Shown: positions 37,507 through 38,103 of the stretch, piece after piece
Numbering within the stretch: the stretch's first letter is position 1
How the letters are laid out: every line of letters starts with the position of its first letter
Source of the DNA: Oscillospiraceae bacterium
GTDB lineage: Bacteria; Bacillota; Clostridia; Oscillospirales; Oscillospiraceae
Assembly (NCBI GenBank): GCA_902795195.1
Contig: CADBKF010000019.1
Location: 1 to 38,103 of the forward strand
DNA length: 38,103 bases
Direction of reading: 5' to 3'
The notes under the pieces: model-generated
The model's input: only the letters and a program-made list of their open reading frames with translations
The model's database searches: none
What the model was told of the DNA's origin: nothing
Position numbers and translations under genes: made by a program

Positions 37507-37938
37507 ATGACAGTAACTTTTTGTGGGCACAGAGAACTGAACAATCCCGGAGCAATCCGATGCTGGCTGGAGAAAACGGTAGAGGGTTTGATTGAAGAAG
37601 GAGCGTACCGGTTCCTGCTGGGAGGCTATGGAGCCTTTGACGCCTTAGCAGCAAGCGTCGTGTTTCAGGCAAAGAAAAAGCATCCTGCAGTCCGGTCCAT
37701 GTTGGTTCTTCCATACCTGAATCGAAAAGTGGATGCTTCGTTATATGACAGTACCATGTATCCTCCGTTGGAAGCAGTGCCGCGGCGCTTTGCCATCGTA
37801 AAGAGGAATGAATATATGGTAGCGCAATCCGATGTTATCGTTGCCTGCGTTCTCTACTCCTGGGGTGGAGCCGCCGCAACCCTGCGGTGCGCGGAAAGAC
37901 AGCAAAAACGGATTATCCGATACCAAGAATCCGGCTGA
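37507..37938 (+). CDS. SLOG-family (YpsA/DUF1273-like) protein
   Basis: 143 residues. FCGHRE (5-10) at the first strand, FLLGGYGAFDALAA (36-49) at the nucleotide-binding glycine loop and a C-terminal WGGAAATLRCAE match the SLOG Rossmann-like fold of YpsA-type proteins, which bind nucleotide-derived ligands; some act in signalling or defence. GGAGG lies 6 nt before the ATG. Its only neighbour is the divergent XRE gene; downstream an IS3-type element begins 68 bp after the stop. Confidence 0.8.
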   Translation: MTVTFCGHRELNNPGAIRCWLEKTVEGLIEEGAYRFLLGGYGAFDALAASVVFQAKKKHPAVRSMLVLPYLNRKVDASLYDSTMYPPLEAVPRRFAIVKRNEYMVAQSDVIVACVLYSWGGAAATLRCAERQQKRIIRYQESG

Positions 37939-38005
37939 TTCACGCACCCGATTCTCGCGCCTCCCATGGGTATCATTCCCTGATCCGGAGGGGGGTAGTA
38001 TAGGT

Positions 38006-38103
38006 TGAACTGGCCCCCAGATAGTGGACAAAATGCGTAAAATCATGTATAAAGAATTTGGGGGTGCTAATCATGAAAAAGAAGCTGACAGAAGAGCAAA
38101 AAG
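38006..38103 (+). mobile_element. left end of an IS3-family (IS150-like) insertion sequence, cut by the window edge
   Basis: TGAACTGGCCCCCAGATAGT followed by GGACA (38006-38030) is the kind of terminal repeat found at IS150-group ends (TGxxCTGxCCCCxxxxAGTGGACA). A transposase-like start follows about 43 bp later. Only about 100 bp are visible, so the right end and orfB are outside. Confidence 0.6.
38073..38103 (+). CDS. IS3-type transposase orfA, 5' fragment
   Basis: ATG 38073-38075 after a G-rich GGGGGTG site; the visible codons are MKKKLTEEQK, a common start of IS150-group orfA proteins leading into a helix-turn-helix. Truncated by the window end. Confidence 0.5.
   Translation, partial: MKKKLTEEQK

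Noticed and set aside
1-38103. CRISPR array
   Set aside because: No run of evenly spaced direct repeats was seen; the repeats present are palindromic elements and operator boxes.

Overview
The window comes from a G+C-rich, spore-forming member of the Clostridia, most likely a gut Oscillospiraceae/Ruminococcaceae-type bacterium. Evidence: an intact sigK with its hydrophobic pro-sequence, clostridial flavodiiron and [4Fe-4S] aldo/keto reductase genes, and Tn4451-type and clostridial integrase fragments. No species is claimed.

Layout. (1) 1-14.6 kb is very G+C-rich chromosomal backbone: GIY-YIG nuclease, flavodoxin and Fe-S aldo/keto reductase (operon); ECF sigma factor with its zinc-finger anti-sigma; RidA and YbaK; a 79-residue protein with an SPDTG sorting-type signal; an 854-residue flavodiiron-rubredoxin-NAD(P)H reductase fusion; citrate-lyase accessory genes citXG and citC without the lyase subunits; tRNA-Leu(CAA); an operon of sigK, DUF5662 and an HPr-kinase-like gene; and a macrodomain-class-like sirtuin. 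It carries three large palindromic repeat elements, an integrase tail beside the tRNA, and a scar joining a glycosidase-like remnant to an AraC remnant. (2) 14.6-16.4 kb is a graveyard of mobile DNA, including an internally deleted tyrosine integrase and an excisionase-like gene. (3) 16.4-30.7 kb, visibly lower in G+C, is a lipid-centred island: diacylglycerol-kinase-type lipid kinase, GT4 glycosyltransferase, two PlsC-type acyltransferases, a radical SAM enzyme with an alpha/beta hydrolase, a two-component system, a YjdF-like membrane protein, a PAP2-type enzyme, a DegV fatty-acid-binding protein, a divergent KamA-like radical SAM enzyme and an acyl-ACP thioesterase. (4) 30.9-36.9 kb is a mobilizable transposon: MobA/MobL relaxase, hairpin-dense putative oriT, DUF3847, TnpX-type serine recombinase, TnpW, minigenes, and a sigma-like regulator. 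(5) 37.0-38.1 kb holds a divergent XRE/SLOG gene pair and the left end of an IS3-type element.

The most notable signal is in the lipid island. Two intergenic regions (19.34-19.43 and 23.74-23.89 kb) each hold an inverted pair of a 17-bp box, GTTTCGTTTCAGTTTAG. All four boxes point outward at four different transcription units, and each is followed by exactly 10 nt and then a -10-like hexamer. The box is a GTTT(C/A)G-N5-GTTTAG 11-bp direct repeat, the architecture used by OmpR/PhoB activators, and one box precedes the OmpR-type regulator itself. I infer an autoregulated two-component regulon that coordinates lipid phosphorylation, glycosylation, acylation, dephosphorylation and an uncharacterised radical SAM step. 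That last step is a candidate for an undescribed membrane-lipid modification.
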